From Pyropia yezoensis (taxonomy: Eukaryota; Rhodophyta; Bangiophyceae; Bangiales; Bangiaceae), in the NCBI GenBank assembly GCA_009829735.1, contig CM020620.1:11653420-11717419 (forward strand): a stretch of 64,000 nucleotides of DNA, given 5' to 3'. The translations under genes were made by a program, and so were the position numbers. Below, piece by piece: positions 1 to 10,617 of the stretch (position 1 is its first letter; each line of letters starts with the position of its first letter). The notes beneath the pieces are model-generated. The model was not told the origin of the DNA and did no database searches. It saw only the letters and a list, made by a program, of their open reading frames with translations.

Positions 1-1716
1 CATGGCGCACCTTCTTGGAGCCGGGGACTCGGTACAAGACGTGGTCAAACCACTCGCTTTCGTAGTACATGTCTGCAGCGTGAACGTGCTGCTTCCTGCT
101 TGCAGCGCCCCATTCAAAAGTCGACCAGAACGGTAGCTGGTTCGTGATCTTCAGCTTCGTTGAGCGACGGAGCTGCAGAAGCGACAGCAGAGACTCGAGG
201 TGAGGACCCTCGTTGAGAATTGCATCCTCCGCGGTGACGTTCACTTCTCGGACTCGAGTCCGCTCTGGAAGGGTGACGACGTCATGCTGGCCGCCCACCG
301 CCGCTTGCCCGCTACCCCCTGTCGGATAGGCGAGCCTCACTGGCAATCCAGCCTGTTCCGCACTACGAACTGTACGAGCAGCGACATGTGCAGTCCCGTC
401 TAGTCTCGGTGTCACTGTTGGCAGAGGGGCAATGCATTATTCAGCATCCCCTCCGGTACCAGCCGCAGCAGCACCGCCGAGACTAGGACAGCAGCTTGCC
501 CCCTGCCCCGTGCCGCGAGGCGCCTCATCGAAATCATCGCTGCTACATCCTGCGGCGTCGCCCTCGGCATCTCCCGAGAAAAGGGCAGCCGCGGCTTCGT
601 TACGAACAGCGACGCTGGGCTCAGCGATGAAAATTGGGCTCTCTCCTACCAACAGAGGCAGTGACAACGCGCCACCTGCAAGTCTGGCAGCCCTGGCCGC
701 AGTGGCAGCCCGGCGAGCCGCGCCGCGCCTAGCGGGACGCCTTTCGCGCTTCTCGAACGCGTAAGCTGCGGCTTTATCATCTGCATTGTCAGCGTCATCC
801 GCCACACGCCCTCTGCGAAGCCGACGTGCCGCCGCAGTTGCTTCACCATCCATCTGAGCGCGCTTCCTTGCGGCTTGACCTTCCCGGGACGGATCCAGCA
901 AGGCACCATCCGCGCCAAGCAGCCCGGTTTTCTGCAGCACCTCCCTATCGGCATCCTCGTCAACAGCAAAGGCTAAAGTTTGTTCCGCTCGCATCAGCTA
1001 CAATGTGAAGGCATGGTCATGCTTGTTTGTTCGGCGGTACATAATCATGATCAGCTTGTGCAGCATATCATTAACGGATGCATCCGCGTCCACAAGGTTT
1101 TCTCGCAACAGCTGCTCGTCGAAGAGATGATAGGCCAGCCGATGTGCCTTAGAAGTGTGCATAGGTCCAAAGAGGGCGACCATGAACTTGGTGACGATCT
1201 CGTAGGCCTCACGCGCGAGCTCGCGCGCTTCCGCGTCAGACATATCGGTGTCGTCGGCTTGGTTGTCCCTGCACAAGCGACCCATGAGTTGTGCAGCACG
1301 GCAAACTACCTCCTGCACGGCATCCCTGATGGGCATGTTCCCAAAAAGGTCCTTGTATGTAGGCTGATCTATGGGGAAGATGTCATCGTCCTCGCCGTCC
1401 TCCGCGCCGTGGAACAGGGCATCCAGCTCCTCATCTTGAATGGAATCGTCATCAGCGAAGTCGGCCAACGCCGTCTCATCAGCATCTGAAGCGCCCGTGT
1501 CGCCTGGAGCTGCCCCATCAGCTACACCTCCGCCGTCACTACCCTCCTTGTCCTCCTTGTCGTTTTTTTCCTGGTCGTCCCTCTTCCTCTTGCCTTGCTT
1601 CCGTTCATGTAGAAGCCACTCCTCTGCCGTTGGTGCCGTCGCAGCTCCTGCGGCTGTGTCCACGAGCCCTGCCACAAGGAATGGCCAGTAGACAACTGCA
1701 TGGCGCCACTGGCGAC
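1..1716 (-). pseudogene. Transposase-like gene, C-terminal part, broken and running off the window start
   Basis: One minus-strand frame can be followed from 1716 down to the window edge. It has an in-frame TAG at about 998-1000, where the reading is HAFTL-stop-LMRAEQ, and a TAA at 434-436. Beyond the TAA the frame stays open to nucleotide 1 with protein-like sequence (for example SEWFDHVLYRVPGSKK), so both stops look like later damage. An acidic stretch (about 1350-1560) precedes a conserved-looking block containing HRLAYHLFDEQLLRENL and MYRRTNKHDHA. The composition and layout resemble large class II transposases of the KDZ/Plavaka type, but I see no catalytic triad and the assignment is tentative. 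The upstream part continues beyond the solo LTR at 1717-2185 and again at 3298-3991. It could instead be a repeated host gene of unknown function. Confidence 0.5.
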
Positions 1717-2185
1717 TGTGGCAGTATTGACCCCCAGGTAGGGGGGCAACACGTGCCATGCAAGGGGCGGCAGGCCACGAGCCTGATCCGTTCCTCCCCC
1801 TGCATTTGGGTCCATATTCCCTAAGTTTGGGATAGTTAGCTTAGTAGTAAATCCAACTTGGATTTGAGGGTTTTCTGCATTTATCGTCTTGAATTTTCGT
1901 GTGGCCCGGTGGGCAGGTGCTGGGGTGGGAGATTCTGAGTGGCGAGATTCTGAGTGGACCCTGGGGGGATAAAGGGAGGGACAGCGGGGCTTGGCCCTGC
2001 GTCCCCGTCCCGACCAAGAAACTGTTGGACCACACACCATCTTCTTGTTTGTCCGTGGGGGGTTTGCCCCACAACAGGGACAGAGTGTGTGCGACTTGCA
2101 CTTCTTCCGGTTCCCCCGACACGGGAGGCAGCCCTGGCACACCGCCCCAACTTGGGTGCCGTGTGTGCTTGTGGTTTTTGCCACA
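1717..2185 (+). mobile_element. Solo LTR of family A, inserted in the transposase-like gene
   Basis: The 469-bp unit starts TGTGGCAGTATTG and ends TTTTTGCCACA, a 7-bp terminal inverted repeat. It is flanked on both sides by GCGAC (1712-1716 and 2186-2190), a clean 5-bp target-site duplication. No primer site or internal region follows, so this is the product of recombination between the two LTRs of a former full element. The same sequence occurs four more times in the window as the paired LTRs of elements A and B. Skipping the LTR and one GCGAC rejoins the surrounding minus-strand frame, showing that the insertion split a coding sequence. Confidence 0.93.
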
Positions 2186-3297
2186 GCGACCCTTGATGGT
2201 GAGCTGCGACTTTCCCTTCACCACGAGGCACCTGGGACGTCAATAGAGCAGAGAAGACAGCCCTCATCAGCCAAGCGGGGGATAGCGAATGAATAGAGGC
2301 GGCCATACGAGCGTAGTCGTCAGTGCACCGGAATTGCTGGCGACGGCCACCAAGGAGTTGGCAGGAGCCGCTTCGGGCCGCCGAATTGGGGCAGCGACTA
2401 CGAGCTACGCGGCAGCGGGAGCGACCGAGCGGCACCGACCGCGCCGTCGCGGCCGTGTCCGTAGTGGCTATCTTGGCGTCGATTGTGAGGGGCGTAGGGG
2501 GTGGGGGGGCGCGGGACGGGGCCGAGAGGAGCATGGTGGTGTGGAACGCACCCGGGAGGTGCTTTCGATGCCAAGCATAAGCGCCCTAGGTAGTTCAACC
2601 GGTCATTCATGACCTTGATCGTGTCAGATACGGAGCCCCGGAAAGCCTTTCCTCTTCCACAAAGCAGCATGGACAAAGCTGGTATTTTCCTGCCAAGCAG
2701 TCGTATGACGCCGAGCTTCATCACCTGACAAGCTCATCACAAACGCAAAAAAAAACAGACACGGCCCACAAAACTAGATATGTTGCCTGTTAGCATGCGT
2801 GGTGCCCTCACTGTCTCCGCCGACCCATAGGCAGGATGTCCCTCTTCGTTGCCCCGGACGACAATACCTGCAAGAAGGCCCTAGAGGAGGCGTCCTGTGC
2901 GGCGCATGCGGCAGGTGAGAGTGTTCTCAACTGCGCCAGAGGAAGCCACCTCACCCGCCTGCTCTCATAGGTCTTCGTCCGGACATAAAGAAGGAAGGGA
3001 ACGTACATGCAAGAGGTCAAAGCCAAACACGTGGTAGAGCGCCATCTGGCCTGTTCCAAGACCGTGCATGGCCCCTAAAACAGGAAGGAACGGAAGCGCA
3101 CTCGTCTGCTGTGCGATCTGCGCTACGTTCGCCAAGCGGATGCGCACGGGGTAGACATGGTGATCTGCAGAGAGTGCACGGCCGAAGTGACAAACTCACA
3201 CGATCACACAAGGACCAAACAGGTGAGTGGGCCACCCGCTGACAAGCCATCCGCTCTGCGCCGTCCATGCGGCCACCAGTGAGCATCTTCTCAGTAG
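2186..3297 (-). pseudogene. Middle part of the transposase-like gene, exon fragments and non-coding DNA
   Basis: About 25 codons next to the solo LTR (2224 down to 2191) read in the same frame as the gene beyond it. An in-frame TGA lies just upstream, preceded by a pyrimidine-rich CCCAG that could be a 3' splice site. A second protein-like piece lies at about 2724-2520 (…DTIKVMNDRLNYLGRLC…), in another frame. The rest, including 2730-3290, shows only short open frames and an A-run near 2750. Either introns or decay explains this. I cannot tell which, so exon boundaries are not given. Confidence 0.3.
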
Positions 3298-3991
3298 CGA
3301 GGCGTGGCGGAACGTACACTTGGACCAGGATACAAGCGCCGCGTCACAAAACATCTGCACAGCGACGGTCATGACTCGCCCCTTATGACCATGGATGCGC
3401 AGCACTTCACTCTCTGCATCGATGTAGAGGTCGCTGTCCAGCACCCCAGTACGGACTCTTGTGCCGTTCAGTCTTCGTTTTTGAGTGCTGCGCAGCTGCA
3501 CCTTGGAAGCACCCTGCAGGGCGTCGAGCATGACCGACAGCAGGTTCCGGGAGTAGAAATAGCGGGTCTTACCGCCAATCACCATGGTAGTGACGCGCCA
3601 ACCCAGGACCGACAAGAATCGGTTGGAGTCATCCTGCAGCGACTTGACGAAGGCGTCCGGCGTGGGGAAGGCAGACTCCATTGGCCCCACCCTTCCCGAT
3701 TCCTTCAAAGCCTCACGCACAAGGCATACGGTAGCGTCCCACAGCTCCCTTCGGGCGCTCTCTGATAGCCCGCTGCCGCCCAATCCGAGCGCCAGCCTGC
3801 GTATTTTCCTCAAGCCAGGCGTCAAGAACTCCGTCTGGCGCAATGTGCTGCCCCGATGCACCAGTGGTGCCGTCCGGCCAATGTCGCCAATGGCCCTGTA
3901 GTACTCAAGGATGCGTTTAGCAATGCGCGTGGAGGATACCGATCGCGTCGTCGTAAGGCCCAGGTCAGTGGCCTCCCGCAATACTTGCCTC
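3298..3991 (-). pseudogene. Transposase-like gene, upstream part, cut by element A
   Basis: A continuous minus-strand frame of about 230 codons runs from the edge of element A (3991) to about 3298. It contains TRYFYSRNLLSVMLDALQG, VLDSDLYIDAESEVLRIHG and VQMFCDAALVSWSK. This last kind of segment, just ahead of the central domain, is typical of KDZ/Plavaka-like transposases, though I cannot confirm the family. The frame loses protein-like character after VSWSK, where an exon may end. The gene's 5' part should lie beyond element A but was not recognised after 13368, which fits the mismatched flanks of that element. It reads in the same direction as the fragments at 1-1716 and 2186-2724, and all are probably one gene. 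Confidence 0.45.
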
Positions 3992-4460
3992 TGTGGCAGT
4001 ATTGACCCCCAGGTAGGGGGGCAACACGTGCCATGCAAGGGGCGGCAGGCCACTAGCCTGACCCGTTCCTCCCCCTGCATTTGGGTCCATATTCCCTAAG
4101 TTTGGGATAGTTAGCTTAGTAGTAAATCCAACTTGGATTTGAGGGTTTTCTGCATTTATCGTCTTGAATTTTCGTGTGGCCCGGTGGGCAGGTGCTGGGG
4201 TGGGAGATTCTGAGTGGCGAGATTCTGAGTGGACCCGGGGGGGATAAGGGGAGGGACAGCGGGGCTTGGCCCTGCGTCCCCGTCCCGACCAAGAAACTGT
4301 TGGCCCACACACCATCTTCTTGTTTGTCAGTGGGGGGTTTGCCCCACAACAGGGACAGAGTGTGTGCGACTTGCACTTCTTCCGGTTCCCCCGACACGGG
4401 AGGCAGCCCTTGTACACCGCCCGAACTTGGGTGTCGTGTGTGCGAGTGGTTTTTGCCACA
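3992..4460 (+). repeat. 5' LTR of element A
   Basis: TGTGGCAG at the start and TTTTTGCCACA at the end, 469 bp, matched by the copy at 12900-13368. Near the start is the inverted repeat CCCCCAGGTAGGGGG. The antisense strand is open for almost the whole length in one frame (see the cysteine-rich LTR ORF). No convincing TATA box was found in the sense direction. Confidence 0.93.
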
Positions 4461-4462
4461 CT

Positions 4463-4480
4463 TGGTGGAGCAGCAGGGGA
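4463..4480 (+). promoter_or_regulatory. Primer binding site of element A
   Basis: TGGTGGAGCAGCAGGGGA starts two bases after the LTR. It would pair with the 3' end of a tRNA ending …CTGCTCC-A-CCA, which primes minus-strand DNA synthesis. The tRNA was not identified. The same site is used by B, D1 and D2, and E differs at one base. Confidence 0.85.
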
Positions 4481-4579
4481 CAGAGGTAAACTTTACCTCC
4501 TGGTGCACCCGGGTGTAGGGGGCTCTCTGTCTCAGAGGAACGGTGGACTTGGACCGTGTCATACGGATCGTCAGCCAAC

Positions 4580-6526
4580 ATGGCTAGTTCGGACCCCCCG
4601 TCGTCCGGGGAGTACACGGGTGACGCACGTACTTCAGTGCCTTTGAATACTGGTGAGACACAGGTGGGTTTACCTGGGGTCGCAGAGGGACTAGAGGTCC
4701 CTCAAGCCAGCAGGACTGGATGTGCGGTCGGGCAAAAGGCCACCCCGACTCAGGCGGGAGTTCACTCGGGTGACACTTCTGATGTGGGTGGGCCGAAGTC
4801 TGGCCACCGTGTGGTACACTCAACGGGAACGTCCCAAGTGGTGAGGACTGTCCCCGAGGGTTCCACTCGGGTTGGAGCCAACTTTGGCTTGGAGCCGTCG
4901 CCAACTAGGCTTTCGGAGGACGGCGGACCTCCGTTGGTCGGCGATGGGCTCGCGCCGATGCCCCCGGTTGAGACCCCTGAGGAACGTGGTTACCCCTCAG
5001 GTGGACTCCCGGAGGCGGACCGAGACTCAACTGGAGTCGTCAATCCACTCCTCGCGGAAACTGTCCGTCGGGAGGCGACCAATGTGTTGCGGCAGACTTT
5101 GCCGGACCTGGTGGTCACGATGACGAATACAATTCTGAATCAGATTGTGGCGAGTTTGCCAGATGGCCTTAATGTCCAGACCGGATTGGGGCTTTCGAGC
5201 CCGCAGGCGCCGGGGGAATCCCTCCTCACGCCTACCTCTGGGCGCCCCGAACAGGGGGCGACACCTGTGACTCCCAACGAGGGAGCCACACCATACTCGG
5301 TGGGGCGTACGCCCTTCATGGGGGAGTTCCCCCCGGAAACGCCGGCGGCTACACCAAGTGCGCCGCGCCGGACTACAGGCACTGAGGGTGAACTTAACCC
5401 AGTGCCACAGCGGCTGTTCCCTCGACGTGAGGTGCCGCCCAAGATCCAGGTAGCCAACCCGGTCTACCAGAGGATCTTTGACTGTGAGACCTACGCCCTC
5501 CACAACAAGTCGGTGGCGTATGGTCCTGACCAGGCCCGAGCCATGGGCCGTGCCAAGAAGAATGCACTTCACTCTTTTGGGCACAAAGCGGAGTGGGATG
5601 GAACTCCCCCCCTCCGTGTCTTTGAGTTCCTACGTCGTTTCACAAAAGCCTGTGACGACAATGCCATAAGTGAAGGCGTGGCTTTCTACATGCTACAGGA
5701 GTTTACGAAGGGCGACCTGCGGACAGAACTTATGTCCGTCATGCCCAGCTCCTCAAGTGGAGGCGCTGGTGAGGTGACGTCCTATTTGGAGCTCGTCAAC
5801 TGGTTGTTGAGAGCCATGGTTGATGAAGCGGCGCTGGCTTCTCAAGTCGAGGAGTTTACGCAAGCCCACCAGGAAGAGGCGGAGGACGAGTTGTCCTTTG
5901 GGGAGCGAGTCCGTAAGCTCAACAATCTTTGTGGGTTTCTTCATCCACAAGCTGTGGTGAAGAGTCGGTTTGTGGAGGGACTCCATTAGTCAGTCCGGAT
6001 GGAGACCCGGGAGCATAACACTGCCCGGGCGACCCTGGCCGAGTTGGCTAGGTTCGCCTATCGCAGAGGCGAGGCCTACCGCAAGTTGCGGGAGGAACAA
6101 CGCCAGGAGGGTCAGTCCGAGTTGGCCAAGGAACGGGAGGAAGCGCGCCAGGCCAGAGAGTTGAGAGAGGCACGCCGAATCCGCAAGGAGAGGGTGGTAG
6201 CTGCCGTGGGAACTTCCCAGGGTATCCCTTCGTCTTCCCCAGTTGGGAAGACCCCTCCCGGAACAGACCATCGGTGTTGGAACTGCAACTCCGATGGACA
6301 CTGGGCATATGATTGCCCCAAGTTGAGTAAACTCATCCAACAACTTGTTAGGAATGCGAGTAAGAAGTCGGCTACGAACGAAGTACGTTCACGCCGCGAG
6401 GGTGGGTCTCGACCGGTGGTGGCGGTCGCCACACCCTCGGCGAAGGGGGCGGACACGTCGTCCTCGGACTCGTCGTCTTCCCCTTCGTCTTCAGATTCGG
6501 ACACCAAGTCGGCGGGAAACGAATGA
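4580..6526 (+). pseudogene. gag: Gag polyprotein of element A, one nonsense codon
   Basis: Gag forms the virus-like particle that packages the element RNA. The start is the ATG of MASSDPPSSG; an in-frame GTG lies 24 bases upstream but is an unlikely eukaryotic start. The frame covers 649 codons. It has a Ser/Pro/Thr-rich first half, a capsid-like middle (about residues 290-480), a charged Arg/Glu-rich helix (about 470-550) and one CX2CX4HX4C zinc knuckle (CWNCNSDGHWAYDC, about 566-579), then a Ser-rich tail. The TAG at 5987-5989 replaces a Trp codon that is intact in element B (GLHWSVRM). The frame ends GGGAAAC-GAA-TGA, the frameshift site into pol. Without suppression of the TAG, no full Gag or Gag-Pol can be made. 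Confidence 0.9.
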
Positions 6527-6559
6527 CCGTTGGAGCTGGTCGTCCGAAGCTCACAACGG
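6514..6559 (+). promoter_or_regulatory. Predicted -1 ribosomal frameshift signal between gag and pol (element A)
   Basis: The heptamer GGGAAAC (6514-6520) sits in the gag frame as G-GGA-AAC, the X-XXY-YYZ pattern needed for -1 slippage. Gag stops at TGA 6524-6526. Six bases after the heptamer, CCGTTGGAGCT (6527-6537) can pair with AGCTC-A-CAACGG (6548-6559). This gives an 11-bp stem with one bulged A and a 10-base loop. Pol continues in the -1 frame from the C of the heptamer. The pol-frame ATG overlaps the stop (ATGA, 6523), so stop-and-restart initiation is an alternative. Confidence 0.78.
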
Positions 6560-9500
6560 CAGCCTCGGCCAAGTGGGCCAGGAGGACGAACCAACCGTGC
6601 CGGATACTGCGGCGACCTAAGGGAGTCCGCCCACCTCGGGTAGGACTCCCCAAGAACGTAAACCCACGTCGGATCATCGCGGTGCTGACGGGTGAGAACT
6701 TCCAGGTGGCTGGACGGGTGCAACTTACCCCCGGCCGCGCCTGTTGTGCCCGTATCGTACTTGATACCGGGTCAGGAGCCTCCTTGATACGCAAGTCGCT
6801 GTTACCAAAGGAGATGGAGCTCCAACGCTGGAGGTCTAAAGCTGACCATCTGATCGATATCAATGGTGGGGTACTTCCCATCGTTTGTGCCGTGACCCCA
6901 CCAACTAGGTTGGGGACCCATGAGGTCGACGTGACCTATGGTGTAGTTGAGAACATATCCGTACCCCTGCTTCTGGGTACCCCGTATGTCGTAACACAAG
7001 TGCCTTTGATTTGTGGCCCGGAGTACTGGGTCAAGTTGATGAATGGGGAGACTATCCCCATCCTTGGTAAGGGAAAGTCTGTGGCTCCTGTGACAGTCTT
7101 ACAGTCGAAGCCTGTTTGTTCTGTGATGGAATGGTTTACTGCTACCCTGCGCTTAGTCCGTAAAGTCACGTTGCCCCCCAACTCGGTGGCGCACGTTGAT
7201 GTTGTAACTGATTATACGGGGAACGCGTTGGTGCTCCCTTACCCCCGTCTTGCTCGCAAGCACCAAGTGCATGTTGCCCTTGGCACGATGGACTCCAAAG
7301 CCGGAGTCCCGTGGAGGATACAGGTGATGAACCTGAGCTCGTCGCCCAAGTACTTCAAGTCGGGAGCCAAGCTCGGCTATATCGACCAACACGAGGGACC
7401 GGTAGTAGCGGTCACTCTCAACGCGGGCGCAAGTAGCGACCCGAAGTCCGGAAAGGAGATACATCAAGCCAAGTCGGCCGCCTCTCCTCGGCCCAATGTG
7501 AACATGGAGGGTGTTCCACCCAGGATGAGAGTTCAAGTTGAACGCCTCTTGGACCAATATCACAAGTTGTGGGATGCTCAATTGGGACTCATGAGAGCTG
7601 CCCAACACCGGATCGAGTTGAAGCCCGGTGCACCCCCCATACGCCAACAACCGTATAGGGGAGGACCCCGTTCAAGGGCCCTCGTTAAGGAGCAAGTTGC
7701 TCGCATGGAGGCCCTCGATGTGATCGAGGCCAGCAACGCCGAGTGGGCGAGTCCGGTGGTTATCGTCCCCAAAGTTGATGGGACCCCCCGGTTTTGTATC
7801 GACTACCGTAAGCTCAACGAGAGCACGGTGAAGGACAGTTATCCCCTACCTAGGATGGACGACTGTCTGAACTCTCTGGGGGAGGCAAACGTGTTCTCTA
7901 CCCTGGACTGTAACGCGGGGTACTGGCAAATTCCCATTGCCCCGGAGGACAGGCATAAAACTACCTTTACCTGTCACTGTGGTACCTACCAGTGCAAGCG
8001 TCTACCGTTTGGTCTGTGTAACGCGCCGGCAACCTTCCAGCGCGCTCTGGACATGATTCTGGCCGGAGTACGGTGGCAGATCTGTCTCGTGTACCTAGAC
8101 GATATCATTGCGTACTCCCGAAGTCCGGAGGAGCACATTGGCCATCTTTGCCAGGTGTTCAAGCTACTTGCTGACGCCGGTGTGTCACTGAAGGCGAGTA
8201 AGTGCCCCCTTCTCACTCAAGAGGTGGAATACTTGGGACATGTTGTCCGTCCGGGGCGTCTCATTGTCAACGAGAAGAACTTGAGGGCCATCCGTAAGGC
8301 TCAGTATCCCCAGACCCAGACCCAGATGAGGAGCTTCCTCGGGATGTGTAACGTGTACCGACGTTTCACCAAGGGCTTCGCCAAGGTGGCGAAGCCGATG
8401 AATGAGTTAGTGAGCTCAACGCTACCGAAGAACCTGCCTCCCCCAAGTCGGGTGGAGCAGGAATCCTTTTAGACTCTTCGTGACCTTCTGCTGGAGCCCC
8501 CTATCCTCGCTATTCAAAGATTGGGAGGCCACTACATCCTGGATGTGGACGCTAGCTACGACGAACTTGGTTGTGTATTGCTTCAGCAGCAGCCGGACAA
8601 GGAGTACTTGCCGGTGGGATACTTCAGCAAGGGGCTGAACTCGGCCGAGAAGAACTACGGAGTCACCGAGTTGGAAGGACTCGCAGTGGTGTGGGCGGTG
8701 ACGCCACTTCGTCACTACCTAGAGGGTGAGCAGTTCCTCATCCGCTGTGACCACCGCGCGTTGCAGTTCATCTTTAAGACGGACTGTACGAACACCCGTC
8801 CTAATCGGTGGAGGGTGCGACTGGCACCCTTCAACTTTGATATTGAGTACCGACCTGGCAGGCAACATGCCCTTGCCGACGGCCTTGCTCGGGTACCAAC
8901 CGAGGGGCTGGACACTAACCCAGTCGATGAGGACATCCCCATCGTGGGGGTAGTCACGCGCTCGGGTCAGGTGTTGAACCCCGAGGCGCCAGGGAACAAG
9001 AAGTACTTGCCCCTGTCCCTGGACGAGGTGGTGAAGGCCCAGGCCGAGGATCCATTCTGCAAGTCGCAGAGGGATACGCTGGATACAGTGGCGGAGACGC
9101 GGTTCTTTCTGGGAGACGATGGCCTCTTCATGAGGAGGGGGGTATTCCAGGGGACCGAACAACTTGTCGTCCCCGCATCCCTCAAGGACAGTATTCTTGA
9201 GAGGGAGCATAACGCTCCCACGGGTGGACACCTGGAGTCGAGAAAACTGTATCAGACCCTGAGGACCAGGTACTACTGGCCGTCCATGGTGGTGGACATC
9301 TACAGTTGGGTGGCTGCCTGCACAAGTTGTGCACAGAACCGTCTGATGGAACGGCGGCCTAGTACGGCTATGCTATTGTTCCCGGCCAAGGAGCCCTTTG
9401 CCGCGTTGGCGATGGACATCCTTGGGCCACTGCCAGTGACCGAGGAGGGCAACCAGTACCTCCTGGTCATCTGTGACCGCTTCACGAAACTTACGCGAGC

Positions 9501-10506
9501 GATCCCACTGGCAGAGATCACGGCCATATCGGTCGTGTCAGCCTCCCTAGATCACTGGGTTGCCGCGTATGGCATTCCGGATAGTACACTATCGGACAAT
9601 GGACCGCAATTTGCGTCTGTACTGTTTCAGGGAGTGCTGGATATGTTGGGGGTTAAGGCAAACTATGCCACCCCCTACCACCCACAAACTAATGGGCAGG
9701 TGGAGCGCTTCCACAAAACTATTGTTAGGCAGCTGCGCCACTATGTGAGTGAGCATGTGAAAACGTGGGACCAATACATGTCTATTCTTACTACCGCCTA
9801 CAATTTGCAGGTTCACTCATCTACCGGGGAAGTACCCCTCGCTTTTGTGACCCCCCGTCGCGTGCGGTCTATTGCCGTGCGGCGGTCGCTCCCAACTAGG
9901 GAGGATGGTGGCAGTACGCCTACTCCTACTGAGAGTAAGGCGGAGTTCGCTGCTTGGCTTGAAAACCTCATCCCTAAAGTCAGGTCTGAGATGGACAAAG
10001 CACAAAAGCGCTACAAGCGTACCTTTTACAAAAAGGTGCGCAATGCTAAGCATGTCCCCGAGCAGGGTGACTGGGTGCTGGTACACTCGCACACCCCAAC
10101 TGGGGGTAAGTTGGTATTCCAGACAAAGGGGCCGTACCAGGTCCTTCGTACTGATGGGCGGCGCTTCACCATCGAAAGTGACGTTGGGGTCCGCACAGTG
10201 AACGGACAGGACGTGGTCAAAGTTGCACCACCGCCAGCAGGCGACCCAGCTTGGGCGCGTGCTTTGGAAGCGAGGCGCCTCCCCTCACTGCCTGCGGCCA
10301 AACAGGGCCCGCAGGAGTACGTGTTCGATAAGTTCATCGACCACGGATGGGATGAAGACACTGACCGCCTCATGTTGAGGGTGCGTTGGTTTGGCTACAA
10401 AGCCAAGGATGATACGTGGGAGTATGTGGAGGACCTTCCCGCTGAGAAGGTGCGGGCGTACTGTGCCTCGAATGAGATAGACCCTAACAGCCCTCTCTCA
10501 ACGTGA
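6520..10506 (+). pseudogene. pol: Pol polyprotein of element A, one nonsense codon
   Basis: Pol supplies the enzymes for copying and integrating the element. Counting from the ATG at 6523, the order is aspartic protease (LDTGSG, D at about 81), reverse transcriptase (DYRKLN about 427, YLDD about 524), RNase H (DVDAS, TELEGLAVVWA, RCDHRALQ), HHCC integrase zinc finger, and integrase core. The catalytic residues are D965, D1025 and E1061, a D-x59-D-x35-E spacing. A C-terminal chromodomain-like segment (about 1270-1310, RVRWFGYKAKDDTWEYVEDLP) follows. TAG at 8470-8472 replaces a Gln codon intact in B (EQESFQTLRD), separating the reverse transcriptase from RNase H and integrase. The stop at 10504-10506 is 111 bases from the end of the convergent antisense ORF. 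Confidence 0.93.
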
Positions 10507-10617
10507 GGGAAGGCCGAGTAACAGTGCCAAGAGAGTGCTTCAAGTCGAAGTGGTACGCAGAGTGGCTTTTAACTACAGCCCTAACCCTCACACTCTCACA
10601 ACCAAGGCAGCTGCCAA

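Noticed and set aside
4556-4579. GTG as gag start in element A, and the gag frame of B reading back into the LTR
   Set aside because: Eukaryotic translation rarely uses GTG; the ATG of MASSDPP is shared by A and B and lies after the primer site.
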